Origin: Pedobacter sp. ok626
GTDB lineage: Bacteria > Bacteroidota > Bacteroidia > Sphingobacteriales > Sphingobacteriaceae
Direction of reading: 5' to 3'
Assembly (NCBI RefSeq): GCF_900100435.1
Contig: NZ_FNEX01000003.1
Coordinates: 248,001 to 312,000 of the forward strand
Length of the DNA stretch: 64,000 nucleotides
In this document: piece after piece, positions 35,297 through 42,699 of the stretch
Layout of the letters: the number at the start of each line of letters is the position of its first letter
Numbering within the stretch: the first letter of the stretch is position 1
Made by a program: the position numbers and the translations under genes
The notes under the pieces: model-generated
The model's input: only the letters and a program-made list of their open reading frames with translations
Told to the model about the DNA's origin: nothing
Database searches by the model: none

Positions 35297-36037
35297 TTAT
35301 TTATTATATTCATCAATGGCATTTTCCAGGTGCCTGTTGCCAGACAAGGATACGCTATATCCACCTAGTGCGAAACCTGTTCCCAGCCCCAATAAAGCAA
35401 AACTTGATGCAAAACTAGCGGTTCCCCCTTTCCCATTTGCGCTGGCATTCGTCAGAAAGGTAATCATGCCAGCTACAATGGATGCACCAGCCGCAGTATA
35501 CAATAACCTGCTAGTCCTCAAACTTTTGTTGTAACTCTCCAGCAAATCCATGCTTGCCGCGTGATCAGTCATGTCTTTCTTCAGGTTATTATAATTCACT
35601 TTTTTTAGGTCACCATACCCCTTGTTGTAGTACATGTTCAGATTGATGGCCTCCAGCCTTCTATCCCGATGACTGTACCTCCTATCACGCCGGCCGTAAC
35701 CACGCTCATAAAAGAAAGGATCGTAGGTTATCTCCTGAAAAACATTGATTCGACCTTCTACGATTCGTTCAGAAAATGAAGGGCTACTACCAAATTTCAG
35801 CCTTTTGGTATTGGCAAAGAACCCGTCTTCATTGTTAAAGAACTTGACCTGTTCCATTTTAACACGTTTAGAATCTGCTCTGAGCTGCATTGCGCCTAAA
35901 AAATCGGGCCGGAGCTTAATGTCTGCCGCGTAAATAATCGAATCGGAATAGAGGTACAGAAACTTTCTGGACTCGTGCACTTGTGCACGGGCGTTCAGGC
36001 CATAGCAAGCCATCACGATGATGAGTAATTTTTTCAT
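35297..36037 (-). CDS. Hypothetical exported/membrane protein
   Basis: 246 residues. A short signal peptide (LLIIVMACYGLNARA) leads into a soluble middle region (residues 20-160, with GRRDRRYSHRDRRLE), and the C-terminus has two hydrophobic segments (LLYTAAGASIVAGMITFLTN and FALLGLGTGFALGGYSVSL) separated by a glycine-rich turn. I do not recognise the family. It may be an outer-membrane-associated or inner-membrane-anchored protein. Upstream it has its own intergenic region shared with the divergent MepB gene. Confidence 0.65.
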   Translation of the reverse strand: MKKLLIIVMACYGLNARAQVHESRKFLYLYSDSIIYAADIKLRPDFLGAMQLRADSKRVKMEQVKFFNNEDGFFANTKRLKFGSSPSFSERIVEGRINVFQEITYDPFFYERGYGRRDRRYSHRDRRLEAINLNMYYNKGYGDLKKVNYNNLKKDMTDHAASMDLLESYNKSLRTSRLLYTAAGASIVAGMITFLTNASANGKGGTASFASSFALLGLGTGFALGGYSVSLSGNRHLENAIDEYNK

Positions 36038-36165
36038 ATCGGTTATATTTGTGTGTAACCAATACTACACAAATTGTAGCCCAGAATGTGATTTGTAAAC
36101 AACAAAATACATTAGGCTTAGCTATCGTTCTTAATGATATATTTGACGGAATTTAAAATTGAATT

Positions 36166-36675
36166 ATGGCAGTAGCTCTATCCCCTGACCTTATTTTGGC
36201 ACAACAACTTGTTTACTTACCTAGTAGTCATAGTTTTACAGCGGCTAGTATAGAGCCTGAAAGCTCCGACTATAGTGCCTACGAATTTAAGCTTAACGAG
36301 CTCGCAATAAGATATCGAGTGGCTAAGATCACACCTACAAAAATTGGACAGTTTGTAACAATATGGAAAAGAAGTGATAATGGCCCAATTGAACCCTATT
36401 CTGTTTCCGATAAGATAGATTTCTTAATTGTCAGCACTCGCAAAGGTGACCTTCTAGGACAATTCATATTTCCTAAAATGGTACTCTTAAAACAAGGCGT
36501 GCTTTCAACTCCTGAACGAGAAGGAAAACGTGCCATAAGAGTATATCCCCCCTGGGATGAACCTACGAGTAGACAAGCAAGACAAACACAGCAATGGCAA
36601 CTGGATTATTTTTTAGCGATGCCAATCGACCAGCCTATTGATTTGGAACGTGCAAAAATGTTGCTCAGATCCTAG
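36166..36675 (+). CDS. MepB-family protein
   Basis: 169 residues. It matches the MepB family through YEFKLNELAIRYRVAKITP, KIGQFVTIWKR, DFLIVSTRKGDLLGQFIFPK and AIRVYPPWD. The family is named after a gene next to a Staphylococcus MATE pump, but no reaction has been assigned that I know of. A TATATTTG -7 element lies at 36138-36145, giving a leader of about 20 nt. Role unknown. Confidence 0.85.
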   Translation: MAVALSPDLILAQQLVYLPSSHSFTAASIEPESSDYSAYEFKLNELAIRYRVAKITPTKIGQFVTIWKRSDNGPIEPYSVSDKIDFLIVSTRKGDLLGQFIFPKMVLLKQGVLSTPEREGKRAIRVYPPWDEPTSRQARQTQQWQLDYFLAMPIDQPIDLERAKMLLRS

Positions 36676-36750
36676 CCAGTAGTATCGTTCGAAAAAGCAC
36701 AATGTCTTAGTCCATTTAATATGGAGAAAGATTGTACCTTAGATATAATC

Positions 36751-37407
36751 ATGGCTAAACGAATTTATTTAATCAGTGGTCTTGGTGCAGACAGACGTGC
36801 TTTTAAAAAGCTGGTTTTTCCCACAGATATCGACCTGGTGTATCTTGACTGGATTACTCCTGAGCTTGGTGAATCTTTAGAATCCTACGCATCTCGATTA
36901 GCCCTTAAAATCGACACCTCTATCCCATTTTATTTAATTGGATTATCATTTGGCGGTATGTTAGCCACAGAAATAGCAAAGAAGCTAAGTCCTGTCCATA
37001 CCTTCCTTATATCTAGTACCCCTGTTTTTTCTGGGCTGCCCTGGTATTACAAAAGAGCCGGAAATTTGAGGTTACAAAAAATGATTCCTGTTGCTTTATT
37101 TAAGCGCATTAATAATATTGGTATGAATTTTTTAGGAGCTAAAACTCATGATGAAAGGGTATTATTGAAACAACTTATCATTGATAGTGACCCAAATTTC
37201 ATAAAATGGGCATTAACATGTATACTGAAGTGGCGAAATAAGGAGCGTCCTTCAAATCTAACCCACATACATGGAACAGCTGATATCATCTTACCCGTTA
37301 AGTATCATCAGGCTGACATTACCATTAAGGGTGGCGGGCATTTCATGGTTTATTCCGATGCTAAGGAAGTAAGTGATTGTATTCTAAAGGAGATTAATAA
37401 AATATAA
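36751..37407 (+). CDS. Alpha/beta hydrolase
   Basis: 218 residues from ATG 36751 (MAKRIYLISGLGADRRAFK); the frame is open to 36721 but those ten residues do not belong to the fold. The nucleophile elbow is GLSFGGM, the oxyanion region SGLGADRRAF, and the catalytic His is probably in GGGHFMV near the C-terminus, with DIILP supplying the acid region. It is a cytoplasmic esterase- or lipase-like hydrolase of unknown substrate. It is near but not clearly co-transcribed with the flanking genes. Confidence 0.85.
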   Translation: MAKRIYLISGLGADRRAFKKLVFPTDIDLVYLDWITPELGESLESYASRLALKIDTSIPFYLIGLSFGGMLATEIAKKLSPVHTFLISSTPVFSGLPWYYKRAGNLRLQKMIPVALFKRINNIGMNFLGAKTHDERVLLKQLIIDSDPNFIKWALTCILKWRNKERPSNLTHIHGTADIILPVKYHQADITIKGGGHFMVYSDAKEVSDCILKEINKI

Positions 37408-37479
37408 AAAATATCACACTGCCATAGGGTTGTCAGTGACGCATGTTTTCTTTGTTATTGAAAATAAACAAAATCGACC

Positions 37480-37908
37480 ATGCTCCAGACACAGACTATT
37501 CAAACACGGGAAGTCATTAACAACTTTTATAAGGCATTATCCATTAAAGAATTAGAAACATTAACTCAATTGTTTGCGGAAGTGGTCGATTGGGACATCC
37601 CGGGTAATGAAGAGCTTGCGCCTTGGTTAGGCAAGCGCACAAAGCGAAGTGAAGTAAAGGAATTCTTCACCCTACTCTGGCAAAGTATTGAGCCTATATC
37701 TGCGCAAATAGACCATATCCTGGTAGAGGGTGATTTTGCAATAGCTACAGGTCATTTCAGTTCTAAGATGAACCGTTCCGGACAAGTTTTCTCCTCCATG
37801 TTTTCTGCACATTTCACAGTGAATGATTCATTGATTGTCCGTTATCGCTTACAGGAAGACAGTCAGGGGCTCGTCGAAGCAATGATGTTACCTACGCCTG
37901 TGTATTAA
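37480..37908 (+). CDS. SnoaL-like / NTF2-fold protein
   Basis: 142 residues of the SnoaL-like group: helix REVINNFYKALSIKELETLTQL, DWDIPGNEELAPWLGKR, then a sheet IDHILVEGDFAIATGHFSS and FSSMFSAHFTVNDSLIVRYR. The arrangement resembles ester cyclase-like or general NTF2 proteins; without catalytic residues that I can identify, no reaction is proposed. It is not obviously related in sequence to the 4583 protein beyond the fold. Confidence 0.78.
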   Translation: MLQTQTIQTREVINNFYKALSIKELETLTQLFAEVVDWDIPGNEELAPWLGKRTKRSEVKEFFTLLWQSIEPISAQIDHILVEGDFAIATGHFSSKMNRSGQVFSSMFSAHFTVNDSLIVRYRLQEDSQGLVEAMMLPTPVY

Positions 37909-37943
37909 GTTTGTAAGTAGTTCGACCTTGTCATCATCGTGAT

Positions 37944-38423
37944 TCAATAACCTGAAATAAGGTTAATTATTTCCTTTAAATATTTAGCGTCAACTTCATC
38001 AAAATGAGAAAGATATTCACTATCAACGTCTAAAACTCCAATAACCTCCTGCCCTCTGTGTAAAGGTAAAACGATTTCAGATCTTGAGGCTGAGGCACAT
38101 GCAATGTGGCCGGGGAATTGATCTACATCAGGCACAATTAAGGTCTCATCTTGCTGCCATGCAGCACCACAAACTCCCTTTCCCTTTTTTATTCTGGTAC
38201 AAGCTACTGGCCCCTGAAATGGCCCTAACACCAATTCATCTCCCTTAACCAAATAGAATCCTACCCAAAACCAAGCAAACTGCTCTTTTAAAGCTGCTGC
38301 GATATTAGCTAAGTTCGCAATCATATCATCTTCACCTGTTATCAATGCTTTTATCTGAGGAATAAGTGAAATATACTGAGACTCCTTGTTTAAATTCGTG
38401 CTTATAATTAAATCTTCTGCCAT
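37944..38423 (-). CDS. Free methionine-(R)-sulfoxide reductase (GAF domain)
   Basis: 159 residues from ATG 38423 (MAEDLIISTNLNKESQYISL); 17 extra in-frame codons upstream are not family-like. The single GAF domain contains WFWVGFYLVKGDELVLGPFQ and the three cysteines of the fRMsr group, in VACTRI, GVCGAAW and IACASAS, which perform the thiol chemistry that reduces free Met-R-sulfoxide. HRGQEVIGVLDVDSE closes the fold. It protects against oxidative damage in the cytoplasm. Assignment secure because the cysteine pattern is intact. Confidence 0.92.
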   Translation of the reverse strand: MAEDLIISTNLNKESQYISLIPQIKALITGEDDMIANLANIAAALKEQFAWFWVGFYLVKGDELVLGPFQGPVACTRIKKGKGVCGAAWQQDETLIVPDVDQFPGHIACASASRSEIVLPLHRGQEVIGVLDVDSEYLSHFDEVDAKYLKEIINLISGY

Positions 38424-38633
38424 TGGATAATATACTTGAGTTGCAAAACTACGAAAGTTAATCCTCAACGCCACATCAAAATTACAACCACTCTAGTCAT
38501 CTTACTTAAGGTTATCTGCGCTTTTACACGCTAAAACAACTAAAATAATTAAATTTGATTTTTTTTAACATCTCGTCGATTGTAGAATTGGTGACTCTTA
38601 TCCGAAACTAACTATTAATAAACACAAACATAA

Positions 38634-40814
38634 ATGAATAAAAAAACCTTAATTACATCCCTGTTAACGTGCTCACTGCTCAGCGTTGGCATCTTACAAT
38701 CAGGCTACAAGCCCTGGGAAGAGGGCATGTTCCCTTTAAGTGAAATCCATAAGCTTGATCTAAAAAAAGCTGGCTTAAAAATCAGCCAGAATGATATTTA
38801 CAACCCCAATGGAACTAGTCTTGTTGACGCATTAGTAAACGTTGGCGGATGCACTGGCTCTTTCATCTCCAACCAGGGGCTTATCATTACCAATCACCAC
38901 TGCGCTTTTAGTGCCGTACAGCTTGCCAGCACCCCTGAGCATGATTACTTAACCAATGGTTTTGTAGCAGCAACACATGAACAAGAGATTGAGGCAAAAG
39001 GATTAACATGCCGCATAACTGACAGTTATGAAGATGTATCTGATCGTATCTTAGGGGCCGTTGCTCAAATCACAGACCCATCATCAAGACTAAAATTAAT
39101 TAACGACGCTATGAAAAACATTGCGGTTGAAGCTGAGAAAAAAGACCCCAGCATTCAAGCCGAAGTATCTGAAATGTTTATCGGAAAAACGTATGTACTG
39201 TTTAGATACAAAACCATACAGGATGTTAGATTGGTATATGTTCCGAACCGCCAGGTTGGCGAGTACGGTGGTGAAACTGACAATTGGGTATGGCCACGTC
39301 ACACTGGAGACTTCTCTTTTATGCGTGCCTATGTAGCACCAGATGGTAAACCAGCGAAATATGCTAAAAACAACATCCCTTATACACCTAAGAAGTTCCT
39401 TAAAGTAAACCCTAATGGCACAAATGAAGAGGATTTTGTATTTATTTTAGGTTACCCAGGAAAAACATTCCGCCATCGACCAGCTCAATTTATAGAGTAC
39501 CAACAACAGTTTGTACTACCTTATGTATCTGACTTATATGACTTCCAGAATACAACTATGGAAAATGCAGGTAAGAAGGACAAGGCAACAGAAATTAAAC
39601 TGGCTACCAGAATTAAAAGAAATGCTAATGTCCTAAAAAACTACCGCGGTAAGCTGCAAGGACTAAAAGGAATAGATCTTATTTCACAAAAGAAGACTGA
39701 AGATGCTGCATTGGCTAAGTTCATCAACAATAATATTGATGTTAAAGCACGCTATGGCAACTTAATGAGCGACATCGACAACCTTTATAAGCTGATTAAT
39801 GGCGATGCTAAACGTGACCTTTGGCTAACTCAAATTTACAATTCAACTAGTTTACTGGGTGTATCCAAAAACATCAATGCGTTTAAAATAGCGCTTAATG
39901 CTCAGCCAGAAAACCTAAGGGAGGCTTTCTTTAACCAAAACAAACCGCGCTTGAAGCAATTTTTGGCAGGTAATTACGAAGCTTATGATATTGATGCAGA
40001 TAGAAAGATCTTAAAAAAGATGCTTATGGACGCCTCAGAATTTTCTTCCAATCAATCCGTAAATGCTGTTGTTAAAATCTCAAACAAATCTACAGACAAC
40101 GAAAAGGCAATTGATGACTTTGTGAACAACGTTTTTGGAACCACCAAGCTTAAAGACACAACTTATGTCTTTAACACTTTATTAGCATCCCCAAAATCGA
40201 TTGCAGCTTATAGCGACCCGCTTTTATCTTTTGAAAAGGATATTGCTACTCAAATTACAGAATTAAAGCCTGAAAAAGATCGTCGTGATGGCGTATTGAA
40301 TAAATTAATGGGCGATTATGTTAATGTAAAAGAAAAATTCCTGAAAAAGGACTTTATACCTGATGCCAACAGTACATTGCGACTGACCTACGGTTACGTA
40401 AGAGGATATTGGCCTGCTGATGCCTCATACATGCGCCCGTACACGACTATCAAAGGAATACTAGAGAAGGGAACATCTGGAAACCCTGAATTTGACTATC
40501 CAGCACAAATAAGGACACTTTGGGAAGCTAAAGACTTTGGCCCATTTGCTAAAAAGGACTTAAAGGATGTGCCTGTTGCCTTCCTTTACAATATGGATAC
40601 GACAGGTGGTAACTCTGGATCTCCAGTAATGAATGCACAAGGCGAGTTAATCGGTGTAAATTTTGACCGTGCTTACGGTGCCACCATTAACGATTACGCA
40701 TGGAATGAAAGCTATAGCAGATCTATTGGCGTAGACATTCGTTATGTACTATGGGTAGCCGCTAAAATCGACAAAGCAAACTTCCTTTTAAAGGAAATAG
40801 GGGTTAAGATTTAA
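38634..40814 (+). CDS. S46 dipeptidyl peptidase, DPP11-type
   Basis: 726 residues. Exported (LLTCSLLSVGILQSG), then the chymotrypsin-like S46 fold: catalytic His in ITNHHCAF (His88/89) and nucleophile Ser661 in GGNSGSP. Eighteen residues after Ser661 is Arg679 (NFDRAY); in Porphyromonas DPP11 the equivalent arginine gives preference for Asp or Glu at P1, whereas DPP7 has glycine there. It should release acidic dipeptides from peptides in the periplasm. A terminator hairpin (40846-40865) follows. Family certain, specificity inferred from one residue. Confidence 0.93.
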   Translation: MNKKTLITSLLTCSLLSVGILQSGYKPWEEGMFPLSEIHKLDLKKAGLKISQNDIYNPNGTSLVDALVNVGGCTGSFISNQGLIITNHHCAFSAVQLASTPEHDYLTNGFVAATHEQEIEAKGLTCRITDSYEDVSDRILGAVAQITDPSSRLKLINDAMKNIAVEAEKKDPSIQAEVSEMFIGKTYVLFRYKTIQDVRLVYVPNRQVGEYGGETDNWVWPRHTGDFSFMRAYVAPDGKPAKYAKNNIPYTPKKFLKVNPNGTNEEDFVFILGYPGKTFRHRPAQFIEYQQQFVLPYVSDLYDFQNTTMENAGKKDKATEIKLATRIKRNANVLKNYRGKLQGLKGIDLISQKKTEDAALAKFINNNIDVKARYGNLMSDIDNLYKLINGDAKRDLWLTQIYNSTSLLGVSKNINAFKIALNAQPENLREAFFNQNKPRLKQFLAGNYEAYDIDADRKILKKMLMDASEFSSNQSVNAVVKISNKSTDNEKAIDDFVNNVFGTTKLKDTTYVFNTLLASPKSIAAYSDPLLSFEKDIATQITELKPEKDRRDGVLNKLMGDYVNVKEKFLKKDFIPDANSTLRLTYGYVRGYWPADASYMRPYTTIKGILEKGTSGNPEFDYPAQIRTLWEAKDFGPFAKKDLKDVPVAFLYNMDTTGGNSGSPVMNAQGELIGVNFDRAYGATINDYAWNESYSRSIGVDIRYVLWVAAKIDKANFLLKEIGVKI

Positions 40815-40845
40815 CGCCATTTAATTAATCAATATATAATCGAAA

Positions 40846-40865
40846 GCCATCCTTTAGGGGATGGC
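40846..40865 (+). terminator. Terminator of the S46 peptidase gene
   Basis: GCCATCC (40846-40852) pairs with GGATGGC (40859-40865) around a six-base loop, followed by six T. An ATG at 40861 lies inside the right arm, so the next gene is unlikely to start there. Confidence 0.88.
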
Positions 40866-40884
40866 TTTTTTAAAGCAAAAAGAC

Positions 40885-41136
40885 ATGAGAGTAATAGCAG
40901 AACTACCGCACCCAGATTGCAAAATCACTTTGTTTAACATGAACCAAAAATACATCATAAAGTTTGAGCAAGGTACACTTGAACAGAGCTACAAATTATC
41001 AGAACTTGACTTAACCGGAGGGGGTGCGAACGAGATTTTTCAGATCTTGGATGAGACATTTATAGCCACCGTTGTTGAACGTTTTAAAGGTATGAGGTCT
41101 GATTTTTCTGCGGCTTACAACAGACAACAGTATTAG
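40885..41136 (+). CDS. Small hypothetical protein
   Basis: 83 residues from ATG 40885 (MRVIAELPHPDCKITLFNMN). The longer frame to 40861 would begin inside the terminator stem of the preceding gene, so the shorter start is preferred. The sequence reads as an alpha/beta fold (YIIKFEQGTLEQSYKLSELD then helix EIFQILDETFIATVVERF). It resembles small conserved Bacteroidota proteins of unknown function, but I cannot name a family. It probably has its own promoter or is read through from upstream. Confidence 0.7.
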   Translation: MRVIAELPHPDCKITLFNMNQKYIIKFEQGTLEQSYKLSELDLTGGGANEIFQILDETFIATVVERFKGMRSDFSAAYNRQQY

Positions 41137-41465
41137 TTCAGAAAAACAACACTAACTAACTGTAATACAGCACGAATAAAACAACAACAAAACTATATTC
41201 TGCAATTCGGATGGTGATCAACCCAAAACAAAACCTAAAAGTAAATTAAAAGTTAAGAAGAAATGATTATGTAATCTGAAAAACAATTAGTTAAATAATA
41301 TAACCAAATATAATTCTAAGGACCAAAAACGCCAAATATAATATAAGTCAGCAGCTTTTTAACCCCCTTCTGCCCCCTATTCAAACATACAAATTTAAAG
41401 CCTTTCAGCGTTGAATATGATTTGAATTTTTTGTTTAAAATAAACATGACTACCTTGCAACAATC
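41137..41465. other. AT-rich intergenic region
   Basis: No gene seen. CCAAATATAAT occurs twice (41304-41314 and 41332-41342); on the minus strand these read as TATATTTG-type elements, but no minus-strand gene follows. A plausible plus-strand promoter for the next gene is TTTG (41430-41433), 17 bp, TACCTTGC (41451-41458). Confidence 0.5.
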
Positions 41466-42044
41466 ATGAAAAGTAAAATCATATATATCGTCCTACTTTC
41501 GTTTGTCATTGTATATACTTCTTGTAGTAAAATAACAGAGGATATACAAGAGGACATCTTTATTAAAGACACCGTTTCTTTTGAGATACCCGTACTGACT
41601 GACCTCACCTCTTCTCCGGCTATAACAGAAATAAAATCGACTTTAAATCTGGAAGAACAGGTCAAAAAAAGTGCGAATAATTTTACTATTGAAAATATCA
41701 AAACGACTAAAATCACAAGTTTGAATCTGATATTAGCACCTATAATTCTAAACCCTACTAAAGATTCTCTTGGCATTGATCCCAACAACAATTTCGGTAA
41801 TCTGGAAACCCTAAAGTTTGGAATTTCTGCTGGAGGAAATACAGGGAATATAGCTAACGTAATTATTCCTCAAACTTCAAAAACTAGTAACCTATCCTTA
41901 ACCCCTAGTATCCTTCCCGAGGAGCTAAAGCCGTTCCTTATCAATTCTCCTAATTATAATGTGATTGTTAAAGCAAAAAAAATCACCACCACCCCCATGA
42001 AAGTTGCAATAGCAGCAACATATACGATTACGCTATCAAAATAA
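41466..42044 (+). CDS. Hypothetical lipoprotein
   Basis: 192 residues. A lipoprotein signal (YIVLLSFVIVYTSCSK, Cys20) is followed by a threonine- and serine-rich beta domain without recognised motifs (VSFEIPVLTDLTSSP; MKVAIAATYTITLSK at the end). Short predicted strands alternate with helices, suggesting a small Ig-like or jellyroll fold. It is probably anchored to the outer membrane. I know no family for it. It is monocistronic. Confidence 0.7.
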   Translation: MKSKIIYIVLLSFVIVYTSCSKITEDIQEDIFIKDTVSFEIPVLTDLTSSPAITEIKSTLNLEEQVKKSANNFTIENIKTTKITSLNLILAPIILNPTKDSLGIDPNNNFGNLETLKFGISAGGNTGNIANVIIPQTSKTSNLSLTPSILPEELKPFLINSPNYNVIVKAKKITTTPMKVAIAATYTITLSK

Positions 42045-42084
42045 GAGTCGTTTTTTAACATAAAAAACCTTATATTTGCATAAA

Positions 42085-42264
42085 ACGGGATATTTATTAC
42101 ACTATTCTCTTAATATTACTTGCCAATTAATCCTTTGATTGGGTTTCAATTTCTCCAGGTTGCTGATCCGTTGCCGCCGAGAATTAAATTATATCCAGGC
42201 CCCACAATGATCTTGAATCATGTTGCAGTCTACACAGGTAAGAGCAGAGAACAGTTATTTTTTT
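42085..42264 (+). ncRNA. Candidate structured RNA of about 180 nt (6S-like size)
   Basis: A perfect TATATTTG element lies at 42071-42078 and a seven-T run ends the region at 42264. The ends can pair: TTCTC with GAGAA, and CTTGCC (42118-42123) with GGTAAG (42237-42242). Inside, CCAAT/ATTGG, AATTTCTC/GAGAATT and ATGAT/ATCAT form successive hairpins, and the middle is more G/C-rich than flanking intergenic DNA. It could be 6S RNA, another ncRNA, or a long leader of the 42283 gene. Only a covariance search can decide. Confidence 0.4.
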
Positions 42265-42282
42265 AACTAATACATTGAATTT

Positions 42283-42468
42283 ATGGCTAAATCTCAGGCT
42301 ACCTTCATGAAGAAGCAACTAGAAAAGAACAGACAAAAGAAAAAAGAAGATAAAGAACAACGTAAACAGGAGCGTCAACAGAACTCTACTGGTGGAGATC
42401 TAGAAAGCATGATGGCCTGGGTAAACGAATTTGGAGAAATAGTAAATACTCCTCCAGAGAAGAAATAA
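42283..42468 (+). CDS. Small basic conserved Bacteroidota protein
   Basis: 61 residues, strongly charged: MAKSQATFMKKQLEKNRQKK, then a KEDKEQRKQERQQ helix, and a C-terminal DLESMMAWVNEFGEI followed by TPPEKK. Short proteins with this layout are common in Bacteroidota, often beside cold-shock genes, and may bind nucleic acid; this is recollection, not a domain match. It is followed by a strong terminator (42485-42518). The region ahead of it may be an independent RNA or its leader. Confidence 0.75.
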   Translation: MAKSQATFMKKQLEKNRQKKKEDKEQRKQERQQNSTGGDLESMMAWVNEFGEIVNTPPEKK

Positions 42469-42484
42469 GCTTACCAAGATATTT

Positions 42485-42518
42485 AAAAGAGCCAATCCAA
42501 TTACGGATTGGCTCTTTT
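42485..42518 (+). terminator. Strong terminator before the biosynthetic operon
   Basis: AAAAGAGCCAATCC (42485-42498) is fully complementary to GGATTGGCTCTTTT (42505-42518), a 14-bp stem with a six-base loop ending in T. It isolates the downstream operon from upstream transcription. Confidence 0.92.
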
Positions 42519-42668
42519 GTTTAACACAATAGCACAAACCTAAAAGTATACATCAATTAACAGCCACCGTTCCTATCAATATGCATTAGAAGCTACCTTA
42601 ATTCGCATAATATTTATATCTTTAAGCATGATATTTTTTAAATTTTCATACTAAATATAAAATAATTG

Positions 42669-42676
42669 TAAATTTG
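42669..42676 (+). promoter_or_regulatory. -7 element of the biosynthetic operon
   Basis: TAAATTTG matches TAnnTTTG exactly, 24 bp before the ATG at 42700; a T-rich -33 region (TTTT near 42643-42646) lies about 22 bp upstream. No operator-like repeat was seen nearby. Confidence 0.6.
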
Positions 42677-42699
42677 GACAAAACGCTCACCTACTCCTT

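Noticed and set aside
41304..41342. Two minus-strand TATATTTG-type elements as promoters
   Set aside because: No minus-strand gene follows; AT-rich DNA yields such matches by chance.
42137..42264. Protein-like short frames on both strands of the structured region (for example from ATG 42209)
   Set aside because: Frames are under 50 residues, lack a start with plausible context or contain internal stops; RNA structure is the better explanation.
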